From positions 1 through 36,114 of the IMG/VR virus record IMGVR_UViG_3300009553_000014: DNA of 36,114 bases, one strand, 5' to 3'. Below the pieces are notes generated by a model. The model did no database searches. It was not told where the DNA came from and saw nothing but the letters and a program-made list of their open reading frames with translations. Origin of the DNA: a virus. The position numbers were made by a program, and so were the translations under genes. Of the stretch, positions 21,790 through 30,541 are shown in pieces (positions within the stretch are counted from its first letter, which is position 1; the number at the start of each line of letters is the position of its first letter).

Positions 21790-23052
21790 ATGGCACTTCC
21801 ATTACCGCAAGTAATTCCCGATGTAGGTCCAGGTGGACGCATATGGGATGTTTATAAAAATATAGTAGGTGGATCTAATGCTTTGGCTAAAGGAGCTGTT
21901 GAAGCAAAATATGCTCCTATTACGGCACAAGCTGATGCAGCTTCTAAACTTGCTTATGCCAATTTAATGGGCCCTCAATTCCTAGCAAAGATTATGGGAA
22001 ATGAAGATGTATTGGCTAATTTAACGCCTGAACAACGTAATCAAGCATTAAGGTCTATTTACCAGGCAGGTAGTGGACAAGGACAAGGTAATGCTTTGAT
22101 GAATTTACCTCAACAAGAAGAATCATCTTTATCTAAACTTGTTAATAATGTAAAAAATGCTTTTGGTTTTGGTCAACAAACACCACAAATGAAATCATAT
22201 AATTCTTTAATGCAACAACCTGTTTTATCTCAACAGGATAAATTATCTTTATCACAAATGCAGCCAGGTGAATCTTATACTATACAAGGACAAAATGCTG
22301 ATTCTGGAATGTCTTATGATAGAAAAGGTAATAATATTGTTGCGCCTGAATCTGAAATTAACGCTATTGCTAATAGACCAAGTAATTTACAAAATTCTTT
22401 CGCTGAAAATGTAGGATCTTATTCTGGAATTAAAGAAGAAGGTAAAGAGTCAGGAAAAATTAGAGCTCAAAATATATCTGATTTAAGTGATGTTGTTTTT
22501 CAGGGGCAAACTAAAGCTGCAACATTGGATAATATTTCTAAAATTGTGAGTTCACCAGAATTTGAGCAGATAAGACAAACTCCTATTTTGGGTCATCATG
22601 AACTTTCTTATTATGAAAGATATGGCACACCTACTCAGCAAAATATGGTGGGTCAATTAAGAGTATTAAGTGGTAATGTTATTCGAGATGCGGCACAAGA
22701 TTTCAAAGGTGCTTTTAGAAAAGGTGAACAACAACTATTGGAAAACATGAAAATTAATCCAGGAGATACAGTTGAGTCTGCCAGAGGAAAGATGGAACAG
22801 TTATCTTATCTAAATAAAATGATAACAGAACGGGCTCGTTTAACTGCACAATATATGCAACAAAATCATATTAGCAAGTTACAAGCAGAACAAATTGCAG
22901 ATAAACAAATTAATGGTGATGCAATTAGATCTGAAATTCATAATTCATTGAATCCAAAACCAACTAATGATGATATTAAATTTATGTCCCAAAAATATAA
23001 TATTTCTGTTGATGAAGTTAAAAAAAGATTGAAAAATAAGGGAATTTTATAA
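21790..23052 (+). CDS. Probable ejection protein
   Basis: A 420-residue hydrophilic, helix-rich protein with many Gln (QQEESSLSKLVNNVKNAFGF) and a long coiled-coil-like C-terminal half. It fits the position of P22 gp20/gp16 ejection proteins; motifs are not diagnostic. It shares its stop with the next start (TAATG). Confidence 0.65.
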   Translation: MALPLPQVIPDVGPGGRIWDVYKNIVGGSNALAKGAVEAKYAPITAQADAASKLAYANLMGPQFLAKIMGNEDVLANLTPEQRNQALRSIYQAGSGQGQGNALMNLPQQEESSLSKLVNNVKNAFGFGQQTPQMKSYNSLMQQPVLSQQDKLSLSQMQPGESYTIQGQNADSGMSYDRKGNNIVAPESEINAIANRPSNLQNSFAENVGSYSGIKEEGKESGKIRAQNISDLSDVVFQGQTKAATLDNISKIVSSPEFEQIRQTPILGHHELSYYERYGTPTQQNMVGQLRVLSGNVIRDAAQDFKGAFRKGEQQLLENMKINPGDTVESARGKMEQLSYLNKMITERARLTAQYMQQNHISKLQAEQIADKQINGDAIRSEIHNSLNPKPTNDDIKFMSQKYNISVDEVKKRLKNKGIL

Positions 23053-24245
23053 TGCCAAGAGATTTTCTTTCTGATGAAAATGGCTCACTTAAAATTGAAA
23101 ATCTTCCAGGAAGAGATTTTTTATATGAACAACCAAAAGAAAGTTTTGGTGTATCTGCTGCTCTAGCTGTTCCTAGAATTGGTCAGGACATTATAAAAGG
23201 TGGTTATAATTTTGTTAAAAATATTCCTGAATATTATCAATCTGCAAAAACAGAAGTTCCTGGATTAATTAATACGTTACAACAACAACCGCGTCATGCT
23301 TTAGGTCAAAGTTTGGCTGGTGTGGGTGAGCTTGGACAAGGTTTATTTAATTTACCCCATGATATTGTTAATTATATATCCAATAGACTTAATTTAATTC
23401 CTGAGAATATTAATCAAAAAATACAAATGGGAAGAATGCCTGCTGATACACAACAGATGATTAGTAATACATTTGGAGAGCCACAATATCCTGGCGAACA
23501 ATTAGCTCGTGGTTTAGGTAGAAATTCTCTAAATATTATAGGAGGAGGCGCTATTGCAAAAACATTAAATCCTATGAATTTAACTTCTAAAAATATTGTT
23601 AAAGATGTTTTAAATACCGGAGAGAAAAATAAAAAAATTTATAGCAATAGATATAATAATTTATGGAATGAAGCTGAGAAAAAAGGTTTTGGAGATGCTC
23701 TTTATAATGTCGATATTGATATACCAACTCTTAAAAAGTTTTCTCCTGGTAAGTCTATTAAAGGTGTGGTTGATTTTGATAAAAATCCCACACTTCAAAA
23801 TGCACATGCTGCCAAAAGTGATTTATTGCGCATTCAAAGAGATCTTACCAAATTGCCTACATTAAGAAGCGCAGAGCGTCAACAATTAAAAGCGGCGACT
23901 GATGCTATTAATAGTATTCAATCTAATATGTTTAAAGATGCTTCTGGAAAAATTGATCAAAATATGTTGAATAAATATAACAATATACAGACAGGATATG
24001 CTACCGAGGTTATTCCTTATAAGAATAAAGCTATTAATAAGTTTAAACGCAATGAAATATCTGCGAAAGAATTAGTTAACTCTCTATCTAAAGGTGAATT
24101 TTCAGCTAAGAGAGGAGAGAAACATCGTGCAATTGGCATAAGAAATATTTTATCTAGTCATCCATATGTTACGGTAGCAGGATTGGGTGGGTTAGCAACA
24201 TGGCTTTTGCATAATATAATGGGAAATCAGCCTTCTGAACAATAG
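23052..24245 (+). CDS. Probable ejection protein
   Basis: A 397-residue protein with the N-terminal region GVSAALAVPRIGQDIIKGGY, a glycine/alanine-rich segment near residue 170 (IGGGAIAKTL) and a hydrophobic C-terminal segment (VTVAGLGGLATWLLHNIM) that could cross a membrane. It fits a membrane-interacting ejection protein. AAGGGA lies in the loop of AAAAT/ATTTT (23033-23048), inside the preceding gene. Confidence 0.65.
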   Translation: MPRDFLSDENGSLKIENLPGRDFLYEQPKESFGVSAALAVPRIGQDIIKGGYNFVKNIPEYYQSAKTEVPGLINTLQQQPRHALGQSLAGVGELGQGLFNLPHDIVNYISNRLNLIPENINQKIQMGRMPADTQQMISNTFGEPQYPGEQLARGLGRNSLNIIGGGAIAKTLNPMNLTSKNIVKDVLNTGEKNKKIYSNRYNNLWNEAEKKGFGDALYNVDIDIPTLKKFSPGKSIKGVVDFDKNPTLQNAHAAKSDLLRIQRDLTKLPTLRSAERQQLKAATDAINSIQSNMFKDASGKIDQNMLNKYNNIQTGYATEVIPYKNKAINKFKRNEISAKELVNSLSKGEFSAKRGEKHRAIGIRNILSSHPYVTVAGLGGLATWLLHNIMGNQPSEQ

Positions 24246-24280
24246 GAATGCGCCTAAAACACATGTAAAATGATTCATCT

Positions 24281-24296
24281 ATCACAAGGAAGTGAT
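24281..24296 (+). promoter_or_regulatory. SD-in-loop hairpin before tail fibre
   Basis: ATCAC (24281-24285) and GTGAT (24292-24296) flank the loop AAGGAA. Three in-frame starts (GTG 24292, ATG 24295, ATG 24301) follow; 24301 is the one clear of the stem. Confidence 0.5.
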
Positions 24297-24300
24297 GAAG

Positions 24301-25932
24301 ATGGCAATAACGTATAGTCTAGCCCCCAATCCGAAATGGTACATAGCCGATCTCGCGGGTCTCCCTTTGGCGGGTGGCTATATGGCTACGTTTCGCGCGC
24401 TAGATCCATCTCAAATTAAACTAGTTTTTGAAGATCCCTCTGGAAATTTTCCTTTTCCTTATGTCCAAATTCCTAATGTAGGAAGCCTTGGGATATTATT
24501 TGATGAAAATGGTTCTCAAGGACCTTTTTATTGGGCATTTGATTCTGCAAATCCTGATGATAGTTATTATATAGAGATCTATGATTTTAATGGTAATTTG
24601 CAATGGACTATCGATGATTTTCCGTCTCAATCTGGATCTGGCGGTAGTATTGTAACAACTGCTGTAAATTTGCAGAATTTAATCACTAATAGTGTATTTT
24701 GGCGAAATATTGGATCATCTGCAAATCCTATTGGTACTACTTTATTAAAAATTGCCCCAGGTGCACATGCTGGATTAGCAGCCACTTCTTCCAATGCAGG
24801 GCCGGATATTCTTTTTTTAAAGAATAACACTTCTGCAACGGATGTATTGCAATTTTTGAATTTTACTTTGGGCTCAACTCCTTTTGCTGGAGATGTAACC
24901 CCAGTACAGTATCTTAATTATACATGTACTGGGGCAGGGACAAGTGAAACGCAAAAATGCGTTCAGATACCCATTACAAGAAATGTACAAAATTTAACAA
25001 ATCAATCAGTAACTGTTACTATTTGGGCTAGAGTAAATTCAGGAAATAATTCTTTATTATTGCAATGGAGGCAGTTTTTTGGCGATGGTGGAACACCTAC
25101 GGCAGATCAAATTATTCCCATACAAACTCTCACCTTATCTAGTTCGTGGCAGAAATTTTCTATTACGACTGTTGTGCCCAGTGTTTTAGCGTCGCCACCA
25201 AATGTATTGGGAGATTGTGGAAATGATGCATTATTTTTGCAGATACAATTTCCTTTAGGAGCTACTACAAACCAGGATTTAGTTTTACCTAGTTTATATT
25301 TAGGTAGTTTATCTCCAGACAATGATTATGTTACTTATGACATGATCGATGGGGTAATTAATGCGCCTAGAACTGGTTATATTTTTTCAGGATATGACAC
25401 AGTCGCTCCACCAGGATATGTTTACATGAATGATGGCACTATCGGAAGTGCATCATCAGGTGCCACATCTAGAGCTAATATAGATACATTCCCGTTATAT
25501 AATTTGCTTTATACGAATGTCACTATTCCATCAGGAAATACTCTTTGCAATGTTACGGGTTATACAGGTAATCCCATTGTAGATTTTTCAGCAAATAGAT
25601 CTATGAGTATTCCTCGTGCACTGGGAAGAGTATTTTCAGGTTCAGGACTTGGTGCGACATTAACAAATCATGCATTAGGATTTTTTAATGGGGAAGAAAC
25701 TCACCCATTAACTATACCTGAAATGCCATCACATACTCATCCAGGATCAACAGTTCCGTTTTCTAATGTTGCTGCCTCTAGGGGATCTAGTGGATCCGAT
25801 ACTGTAATAGCACCAGGTCCAGGTTCTGTTACTGTCGCAGCTCAAGGTGGTGGTGTTGTTGGTGTTGGTCCTGGTAATGCCCATAACACGATTCAACCGA
25901 CATCATATGCGAATCATTTTATAAAATTATAG
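24301..25932 (+). CDS. Tail fibre with collar domain
   Basis: A 543-residue protein. The N-terminus (MAITYSLAPNPKWYIADLAG) is typical of a family of phage tail proteins with the GLPLAGGYMATFRALDPSQ block. The middle (about 190-340) has a beta-sandwich that resembles a carbohydrate-binding module. The C-terminus (about 360-543) is a phage tail-collar type domain, with HTHPGS and HNTIQPTSYANHFIKL. Such domains sit at the tip and bind the host surface. Confidence 0.8.
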   Translation: MAITYSLAPNPKWYIADLAGLPLAGGYMATFRALDPSQIKLVFEDPSGNFPFPYVQIPNVGSLGILFDENGSQGPFYWAFDSANPDDSYYIEIYDFNGNLQWTIDDFPSQSGSGGSIVTTAVNLQNLITNSVFWRNIGSSANPIGTTLLKIAPGAHAGLAATSSNAGPDILFLKNNTSATDVLQFLNFTLGSTPFAGDVTPVQYLNYTCTGAGTSETQKCVQIPITRNVQNLTNQSVTVTIWARVNSGNNSLLLQWRQFFGDGGTPTADQIIPIQTLTLSSSWQKFSITTVVPSVLASPPNVLGDCGNDALFLQIQFPLGATTNQDLVLPSLYLGSLSPDNDYVTYDMIDGVINAPRTGYIFSGYDTVAPPGYVYMNDGTIGSASSGATSRANIDTFPLYNLLYTNVTIPSGNTLCNVTGYTGNPIVDFSANRSMSIPRALGRVFSGSGLGATLTNHALGFFNGEETHPLTIPEMPSHTHPGSTVPFSNVAASRGSSGSDTVIAPGPGSVTVAAQGGGVVGVGPGNAHNTIQPTSYANHFIKL

Positions 25933-25944
25933 GAGTGCCAAGGA

Positions 25945-26232
25945 ATGGCAATTGCAACAGTGGACGTGAAAGCATTAGATCCCTACATAAAGACAGGGCC
26001 AACAAGAGTAATGTCTGGTCCAGTAAGAATGCGTTCTGTTGTACTGGACACAGCTTATGGTGAGTTTGCTACCTGGTTATACATTGGTGTTGGAGGGGAC
26101 GTAAATATCACTGAATGGGATGGAACAACCATCACAATTGTAGGATTAGTAGCAGGAGTTTGGCACCCGATTTATTCTTTACAGGTTAATTCGGCAGGAA
26201 CAACCGCAACTAATATTTTATGGGGAAGTTAA
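25945..26232 (+). CDS. Spike base / tail tip protein (RCAP_Rcc01079-type)
   Basis: A 95-residue protein. The pattern WLYIGVGGDVNITEWDG followed by VGLVAGVWHPIYSLQVNSAG and ATNILWGS matches the short spike-base proteins described from a gene transfer agent and many phages. AGGAG (25931-25935) is the ribosome site; TGCCA/TGGCA (25936-25940, 25946-25950) pairs around the start region, hiding part of the ATG. Confidence 0.75.
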   Translation: MAIATVDVKALDPYIKTGPTRVMSGPVRMRSVVLDTAYGEFATWLYIGVGGDVNITEWDGTTITIVGLVAGVWHPIYSLQVNSAGTTATNILWGS

Positions 26233-26247
26233 AATTAATTTATCAAC

Positions 26248-26267
26248 TTTGAAAAAGGAATTTCAAA
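26248..26267 (+). promoter_or_regulatory. SD-in-loop hairpin before 26268 gene
   Basis: TTTGAAA (26248-26254) and TTTCAAA (26261-26267) form a perfect 7-bp stem around loop AAGGAA, ending exactly at the ATG. Confidence 0.7.
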
Positions 26268-27497
26268 ATGAGTACATTTCAACAATATAATGTTTATCCA
26301 GGTTTAACTCCTGTACGTCTTGTATCAACATCAAACGTATCAGGAACATACAATAATGGCCAAAACAATAATGGAGTTGGTGCAACACTTACTATTGCTG
26401 CATCATCTTTAACTATTGATAGTGTTGCATGTGCAGTTGGTGATCGTGTATTGCTTCAAACACAAACGAATACCAATGAACAAGGTATTTATGTAGTGAG
26501 CAGTATAGGTTCAACAGTCGTACTGCAAAGGGCTGCAGATCAACAAAGTTTAGAGCAAATGAAAGCAGGTCAATTTGTTTCAGTAGGCGCAGGATCTCTA
26601 AATGCTGGGAATATTTATAGTATCGTTGAGCCACTTCCTGCTCATTTAGGTATTGATCCCTTAGTTTTTAATGCAGATCCCTCATCTGGCGCTGTAGCGT
26701 TTTCTGGTCCTGCATCTACTGCCAATGCATTGGCTGTATTTGCTGATACCGCAGGAAATGTTAAGGCTGCATCAACGACTACTACTCTAGGTCAGGCATT
26801 ATCTATTACAGGCGCTTTAACGGCATCAGGTGCGATTGCATCCACCGCTGGGGATGTCACATCTGGTTCCTCAGGAGATGCCGGTAAATTTGTTTCGTTC
26901 CCTGCAACTGCTGCAAATGGAACATTTATTTTCGAAGCGCTTAATGCGGGCGGTGCTTTTAATACTACAGTGCGAAATAGCGTAATGGGTCAATCTAGTG
27001 TTATTTCTATTCCTGATCCGGGTGCTGCTACCAGCAAATTTGTATTACAAGATGGCACAAATACATCTGGTACTTTTACTACTCTTAATGCTGTCAACTT
27101 GAAATATGGTGCAACTCCGGTTGCTCAAGTTGATCCTGCATCCTGTACTATCACTGCAGCAGCGGGAGCGGCTAACGTATCTACCGTTACTATTCAGCTT
27201 AAAGATGGTAGTGGAACAAATATGGCTCGTGTTATTCCGTTTACAGTTTATTCCTCTTCGGCCGCGGATGGCTTGACTTTACAGTCTGCTGCTTCTACTG
27301 GGTATTCTGTGGCTTCAGGTGGTTTAAGCATCAACAATGGCGAAGCAATTACTACTCAGATACGTTGCGTTTCATCTGCAACTGGTGGCTGCGTATTGAG
27401 TTTAACCGATACTGCCAAACAGACAAGTTATTTAGTTCTCGTGCTAGCAAACGGTATTAAAATTAGCGCTCAATTGTCTGCTGGATCTTATGGTTAA
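26268..27497 (+). CDS. Tail fibre / tail tip protein
   Basis: A 409-residue protein of low-complexity beta structure. The N-terminal YNVYPGLTPVRLVSTSNV and the block DRVLLQTQTNTNEQGIYVVS are common at the start of phage fibre proteins. The rest is glycine/alanine/threonine-rich. A strong terminator follows. Its receptor or attachment partner cannot be read. Confidence 0.75.
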   Translation: MSTFQQYNVYPGLTPVRLVSTSNVSGTYNNGQNNNGVGATLTIAASSLTIDSVACAVGDRVLLQTQTNTNEQGIYVVSSIGSTVVLQRAADQQSLEQMKAGQFVSVGAGSLNAGNIYSIVEPLPAHLGIDPLVFNADPSSGAVAFSGPASTANALAVFADTAGNVKAASTTTTLGQALSITGALTASGAIASTAGDVTSGSSGDAGKFVSFPATAANGTFIFEALNAGGAFNTTVRNSVMGQSSVISIPDPGAATSKFVLQDGTNTSGTFTTLNAVNLKYGATPVAQVDPASCTITAAAGAANVSTVTIQLKDGSGTNMARVIPFTVYSSSAADGLTLQSAASTGYSVASGGLSINNGEAITTQIRCVSSATGGCVLSLTDTAKQTSYLVLVLANGIKISAQLSAGSYG

Positions 27498-27498
27498 G

Positions 27499-27523
27499 AA
27501 AAGGGGAGAAATCCCCTTTTTTT
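27499..27523 (+). terminator. Rho-independent terminator with GAAA tetraloop
   Basis: AAAAGGGGA (27499-27507) pairs with TCCCCTTTT (27512-27520) over a GAAA tetraloop and is followed by further T residues. It divides the fibre region into two transcription blocks. Confidence 0.85.
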
Positions 27524-27534
27524 AAGGATTATTT

Positions 27535-27678
27535 ATGAATTGGTGGGGTTCAGGATTTATAACGATAATGATTTATGGTTCATTTTCTGAATCTCATGAA
27601 CAACAATTCACTATATTAACTGAAAATGGTTTTGATTTATTAACTGAAGATGGAAATGCGTTGTTAACTGAGCATTAA
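27535..27678 (+). CDS. Small protein with LLTE repeats
   Basis: A 47-residue peptide with three near copies of (L/I)LTExG at the C-terminus (ILTENGFDLLTEDGNALLTE). AAGGAT precedes the start. Such peptides are common beside fibre genes; function unknown. Its stop lies inside the hairpin of the next gene. Confidence 0.6.
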   Translation: MNWWGSGFITIMIYGSFSESHEQQFTILTENGFDLLTEDGNALLTEH

Positions 27679-27690
27679 AAGGAATTTAAT
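27674..27690 (+). promoter_or_regulatory. SD-in-loop hairpin before fibre 27694
   Basis: ATTAAA (27674-27679) and TTTAAT (27685-27690) pair around loop AGGAA; ATG at 27694. Confidence 0.6.
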
Positions 27691-27693
27691 CTC

Positions 27694-28887
27694 ATGGCCG
27701 GTATAGAAATATCAGCGTTACCAGCGGTAGGAACTGCACTAGGATCAGATTATTTTCCTGTTGTGCAAGGTGGTGTCACAAAACGTGAAACTGCAGATCA
27801 ATTAATAAGTAAAAATAATTCTATTATTGGTTTAGCTTCAACTTCATCGTCTAGTGTTGGTGTAATTAATCAGAATGGAAATTCATTTATTCATACCTTT
27901 GGAACAGGAAATACTTTTGTTGGTGTTTCTTCAGGTAATTTTACATTATCAAGTTCATCAAGAAATACTGCAGTAGGTTCAGGCGCTTTAGATGATATAA
28001 CAACTAATGCCAATGACAATACTTGTATTGGATGGACTAGTGCAAGTATTACAACGGGATCACAAAATACATTTGTGGGAAGTGCAATTGCTGGCGTTAC
28101 AACTGGATCAGGAAATAATTTTTTTGGATTTGCGACAGGAGCAAATTATACAAGTTCAGAAAGTGATAATATTTTAATTCAGAACGCTGGTGTATTGGGT
28201 GAATCAAATATTTGTCGTATAGGAACAGAAGGAACTGGGGCAGGTCAAATTACTGATATGTATTTGGCTGGAACTGTTCATGCTTCCCAGATTGCAACGG
28301 CAGGAATTACAGGAACATCTACCTTAAGTTTTACAAGAAATAGTATCGCCTCATCATATACAAATACTTTTTCAAATACTGATAACACTGATCCAGCTAG
28401 TGCACTTGTTTTACAATTAACGACAGGAGGAGCGTCAGGTGGCGATCCTTATATTCTTTATCAAGTGACAGGAGTAACGTCATGGACGACTGGCATTGAT
28501 AATTCCGATAGCGATACATGGAAAATCTCAAACTCTACTGCTCCAGGAACCAATGATTATTTTTCCGTTACTACGGGACAAACAATTAATCTAAATGCAG
28601 GTCAAGTTGTAAAAGTAAGAACAGTTACGGCAGCTAGTGATACAGCTGCTGCAACAGATTATTTTTTAGCTTGCAATAGATCAGGTGCAATTGCGCTTGC
28701 TCTTATGGCATCTCCTGAAACAGGGCGCACATTTAGAGTAAAAGACATATCTGGATCCGCCTCAGTAAATAATATAACTATTACGCCTGCAGCAGGAAAT
28801 ATCGATGGAGCGGCAACTTACGTGATTAATACAAATCATGGCGAAGTTGGTTTTATTTATACTGGTAGTGAATGGAGTGTATTTTAA
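27694..28887 (+). CDS. Tail fibre with anchor module A
   Basis: A 397-residue protein. The first 40 residues (MAGIEISALPAVGTALGSDY then FPVVQGGVTKRE) are an anchor domain shared with the gene at 29773. Residues about 85-160 hold NT-x-(F/V/C)-x-G repeats (NTFVGVSSGNF, NTAVGSGALDD, NTCIGWTS, NTFVGSAIAG), resembling trimeric adhesin head repeats. The C-terminus is a beta domain with TPAAGNIDGAATYVINTNHG. Likely host-binding fibre. Confidence 0.8.
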   Translation: MAGIEISALPAVGTALGSDYFPVVQGGVTKRETADQLISKNNSIIGLASTSSSSVGVINQNGNSFIHTFGTGNTFVGVSSGNFTLSSSSRNTAVGSGALDDITTNANDNTCIGWTSASITTGSQNTFVGSAIAGVTTGSGNNFFGFATGANYTSSESDNILIQNAGVLGESNICRIGTEGTGAGQITDMYLAGTVHASQIATAGITGTSTLSFTRNSIASSYTNTFSNTDNTDPASALVLQLTTGGASGGDPYILYQVTGVTSWTTGIDNSDSDTWKISNSTAPGTNDYFSVTTGQTINLNAGQVVKVRTVTAASDTAAATDYFLACNRSGAIALALMASPETGRTFRVKDISGSASVNNITITPAAGNIDGAATYVINTNHGEVGFIYTGSEWSVF

Positions 28888-29351
28888 TGTCATATCAATC
28901 ACCATCTTCTCAGCTAGTTTTATCTGGAACCATTTCTAGTCTTACCGGAGTGGAAACAACGGGAATTCAATTTATTCCGGCACCAGGCGCGGGAAAACTA
29001 ATTTTAGTAAATAAAGTTTTCTTAATCATTAAAAATGGCAGTGTTGCTTGGGGTGGAGTAGGAAATGCATGGTTAACTTATGGTAATACAGGAAATGATC
29101 AAGTCAACTTAGCATCGGCTTTCATTACAAATATCATACCAGGAGGAACGGTTAGCACGAACTATATGGCCAGCGGACTTGGTGTGGTTGGTGCTGATTG
29201 GCTAGGAGGAGGATATGGTACTGTCACCAGGGTAACTTCTGCAAATTCAATTAATAAAGCGGTTTGTTTTACTACTTCAAATGCTGCAACTGGTGGAACT
29301 GGTGGAACAATTGACTGGCGCGTGTGGTACACAATCGTACCAGCTTCATAA
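28887..29351 (+). CDS. Tail tip / fibre-associated protein
   Basis: A 154-residue beta-rich protein (MSYQSPSSQLVLSGTISSL). The start at 28887 overlaps the previous stop (TAATG), with GGAG nine bases upstream. The strands GAGKLILVNKVFLIIKNGS and INKAVCFTTSNAATGGTGG resemble jelly-roll modules of phage tips. Probably interacts with the fibres. Confidence 0.7.
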   Translation: MSYQSPSSQLVLSGTISSLTGVETTGIQFIPAPGAGKLILVNKVFLIIKNGSVAWGGVGNAWLTYGNTGNDQVNLASAFITNIIPGGTVSTNYMASGLGVVGADWLGGGYGTVTRVTSANSINKAVCFTTSNAATGGTGGTIDWRVWYTIVPAS

Positions 29352-29362
29352 GGAGATTTAAA

Positions 29363-29746
29363 ATGGGTTATAAACTTTCTACACCGATTGTTGGATTTAC
29401 TGATAGCAATGTAAATGTAAAAAACACAGGCGCTACATTGATTTTTACCAATGCAGATTCAACAAAGTTATTTTTTCCATTTAAGATCAGAGTTTACGGT
29501 ACTAATATAGTTTCTCCGGTAACTCCTGCAACATTATCTATTGGAACAAATGCATCAAATTACAATAATATTTTATCATCTGTATCATTAACAGGATTGG
29601 TAACAACTGGAACGTTCATAGACTATTTGCCTACTTATCCTATATCTACTATTTCTGCAGGAACAGATGTCTATGTGAATGTTACAGTAGGTGCATCAGC
29701 GACAACATTTGGTGTACGAATTGCAGTTTATGGGGATTCTATTTAG
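29363..29746 (+). CDS. Tail tip / fibre-associated protein
   Basis: A 127-residue beta-rich protein (MGYKLSTPIVGFTDSNVNVK) with AGGAG upstream of the start. It resembles the preceding protein in fold, with FFPFKIRVYGTN and a repeated VYVNVTVGASATTF. Probably a small tip or shaft protein. Confidence 0.7.
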   Translation: MGYKLSTPIVGFTDSNVNVKNTGATLIFTNADSTKLFFPFKIRVYGTNIVSPVTPATLSIGTNASNYNNILSSVSLTGLVTTGTFIDYLPTYPISTISAGTDVYVNVTVGASATTFGVRIAVYGDSI

Positions 29747-29751
29747 TAAAA

Positions 29752-29772
29752 TAATCACAAGGAGTGTGATTA
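29752..29772 (+). promoter_or_regulatory. SD-in-loop hairpin before fibre 29773
   Basis: TAATCACA (29752-29759) and TGTGATTA (29765-29772) form an 8-bp perfect stem around loop AGGAG, ending immediately before the ATG. It is the longest of the set. Confidence 0.7.
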
Positions 29773-30528
29773 ATGGCAGGCGTAAAAATTAGTGGTCTAC
29801 CACCTGTGGCAACATCACTTACTACAGATTTCTTTCCCGTTGTGCAAGGTGGTATTACTAAACGAGAAACATTGACTCAGGTAGGTACCTTATTTGGGTT
29901 TACTGCTGGAATATTAGCAGTGACTAATGGTGGTACAGGATTATCCTCAACAACTGCTAATCAATTATTATATTCATCAGGCAGTAATGTTATTGCAGGA
30001 TTAGCGACATCTAATAGTGCAATACTTAGAACAAATGCTAGTGGGATTCCTGCGTGGAGCGCATCATTAACGAATGGACAAATATTGATTGGATCTACAG
30101 GTGCCACCCCTACACCTTCTACAATTTCTCCAGGTCCTGGTATATCAATATCCAATGGTGCAGGAAGCATTACAATTTCGGGTACAGGTTCCGGTATTGG
30201 CTGGACTGAAGTAACTAGCGCCAGCCAATTAATGGTTGCTGATAATGGATATGTTACAAATAATGCGGGGCTAGTAACTTTAACCCTTCCTGCCACTGCT
30301 GCATTTGGCACTGCAATCAATGTTATTGGAAAAGGGGCCGGTGGTTGGTCTATTGCTCAAAATGCAGGTCAAAGCGTACAGATTGGTTCGGTATCTTCAA
30401 CAATAGGTGTAGGTGGAAGTGTTTCATCAACTAATAGTTTCGATTCCCTTGAATTAATTTGCACAACAGCAAATACAATTTGGACAGCTATGGGAGCAGG
30501 ACAAAGCGCAGGGTTTACGATTGTTTAA
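29773..30528 (+). CDS. Tail fibre with anchor module B
   Basis: A 251-residue protein. The N-terminal anchor (MAGVKISGLPPVATSLTTDF then FPVVQGGITKRE) is closely related to that at 27694, so both fibres probably attach to the same site. The middle has GTGLSSTTANQLLYSSGSN, typical of phage fibre shafts, and the end is a beta domain (VGGSVSSTNSFDSLELICTT). Confidence 0.8.
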   Translation: MAGVKISGLPPVATSLTTDFFPVVQGGITKRETLTQVGTLFGFTAGILAVTNGGTGLSSTTANQLLYSSGSNVIAGLATSNSAILRTNASGIPAWSASLTNGQILIGSTGATPTPSTISPGPGISISNGAGSITISGTGSGIGWTEVTSASQLMVADNGYVTNNAGLVTLTLPATAAFGTAINVIGKGAGGWSIAQNAGQSVQIGSVSSTIGVGGSVSSTNSFDSLELICTTANTIWTAMGAGQSAGFTIV

Positions 30529-30541
30529 AAGGATTTAATGC

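Noticed and set aside
29961-30320. 119-residue open frame opposite the fibre gene
   Set aside because: Antisense to a clearly coding, repeat-rich fibre gene; no ribosome site and composition is that of reverse-complemented low-complexity sequence.
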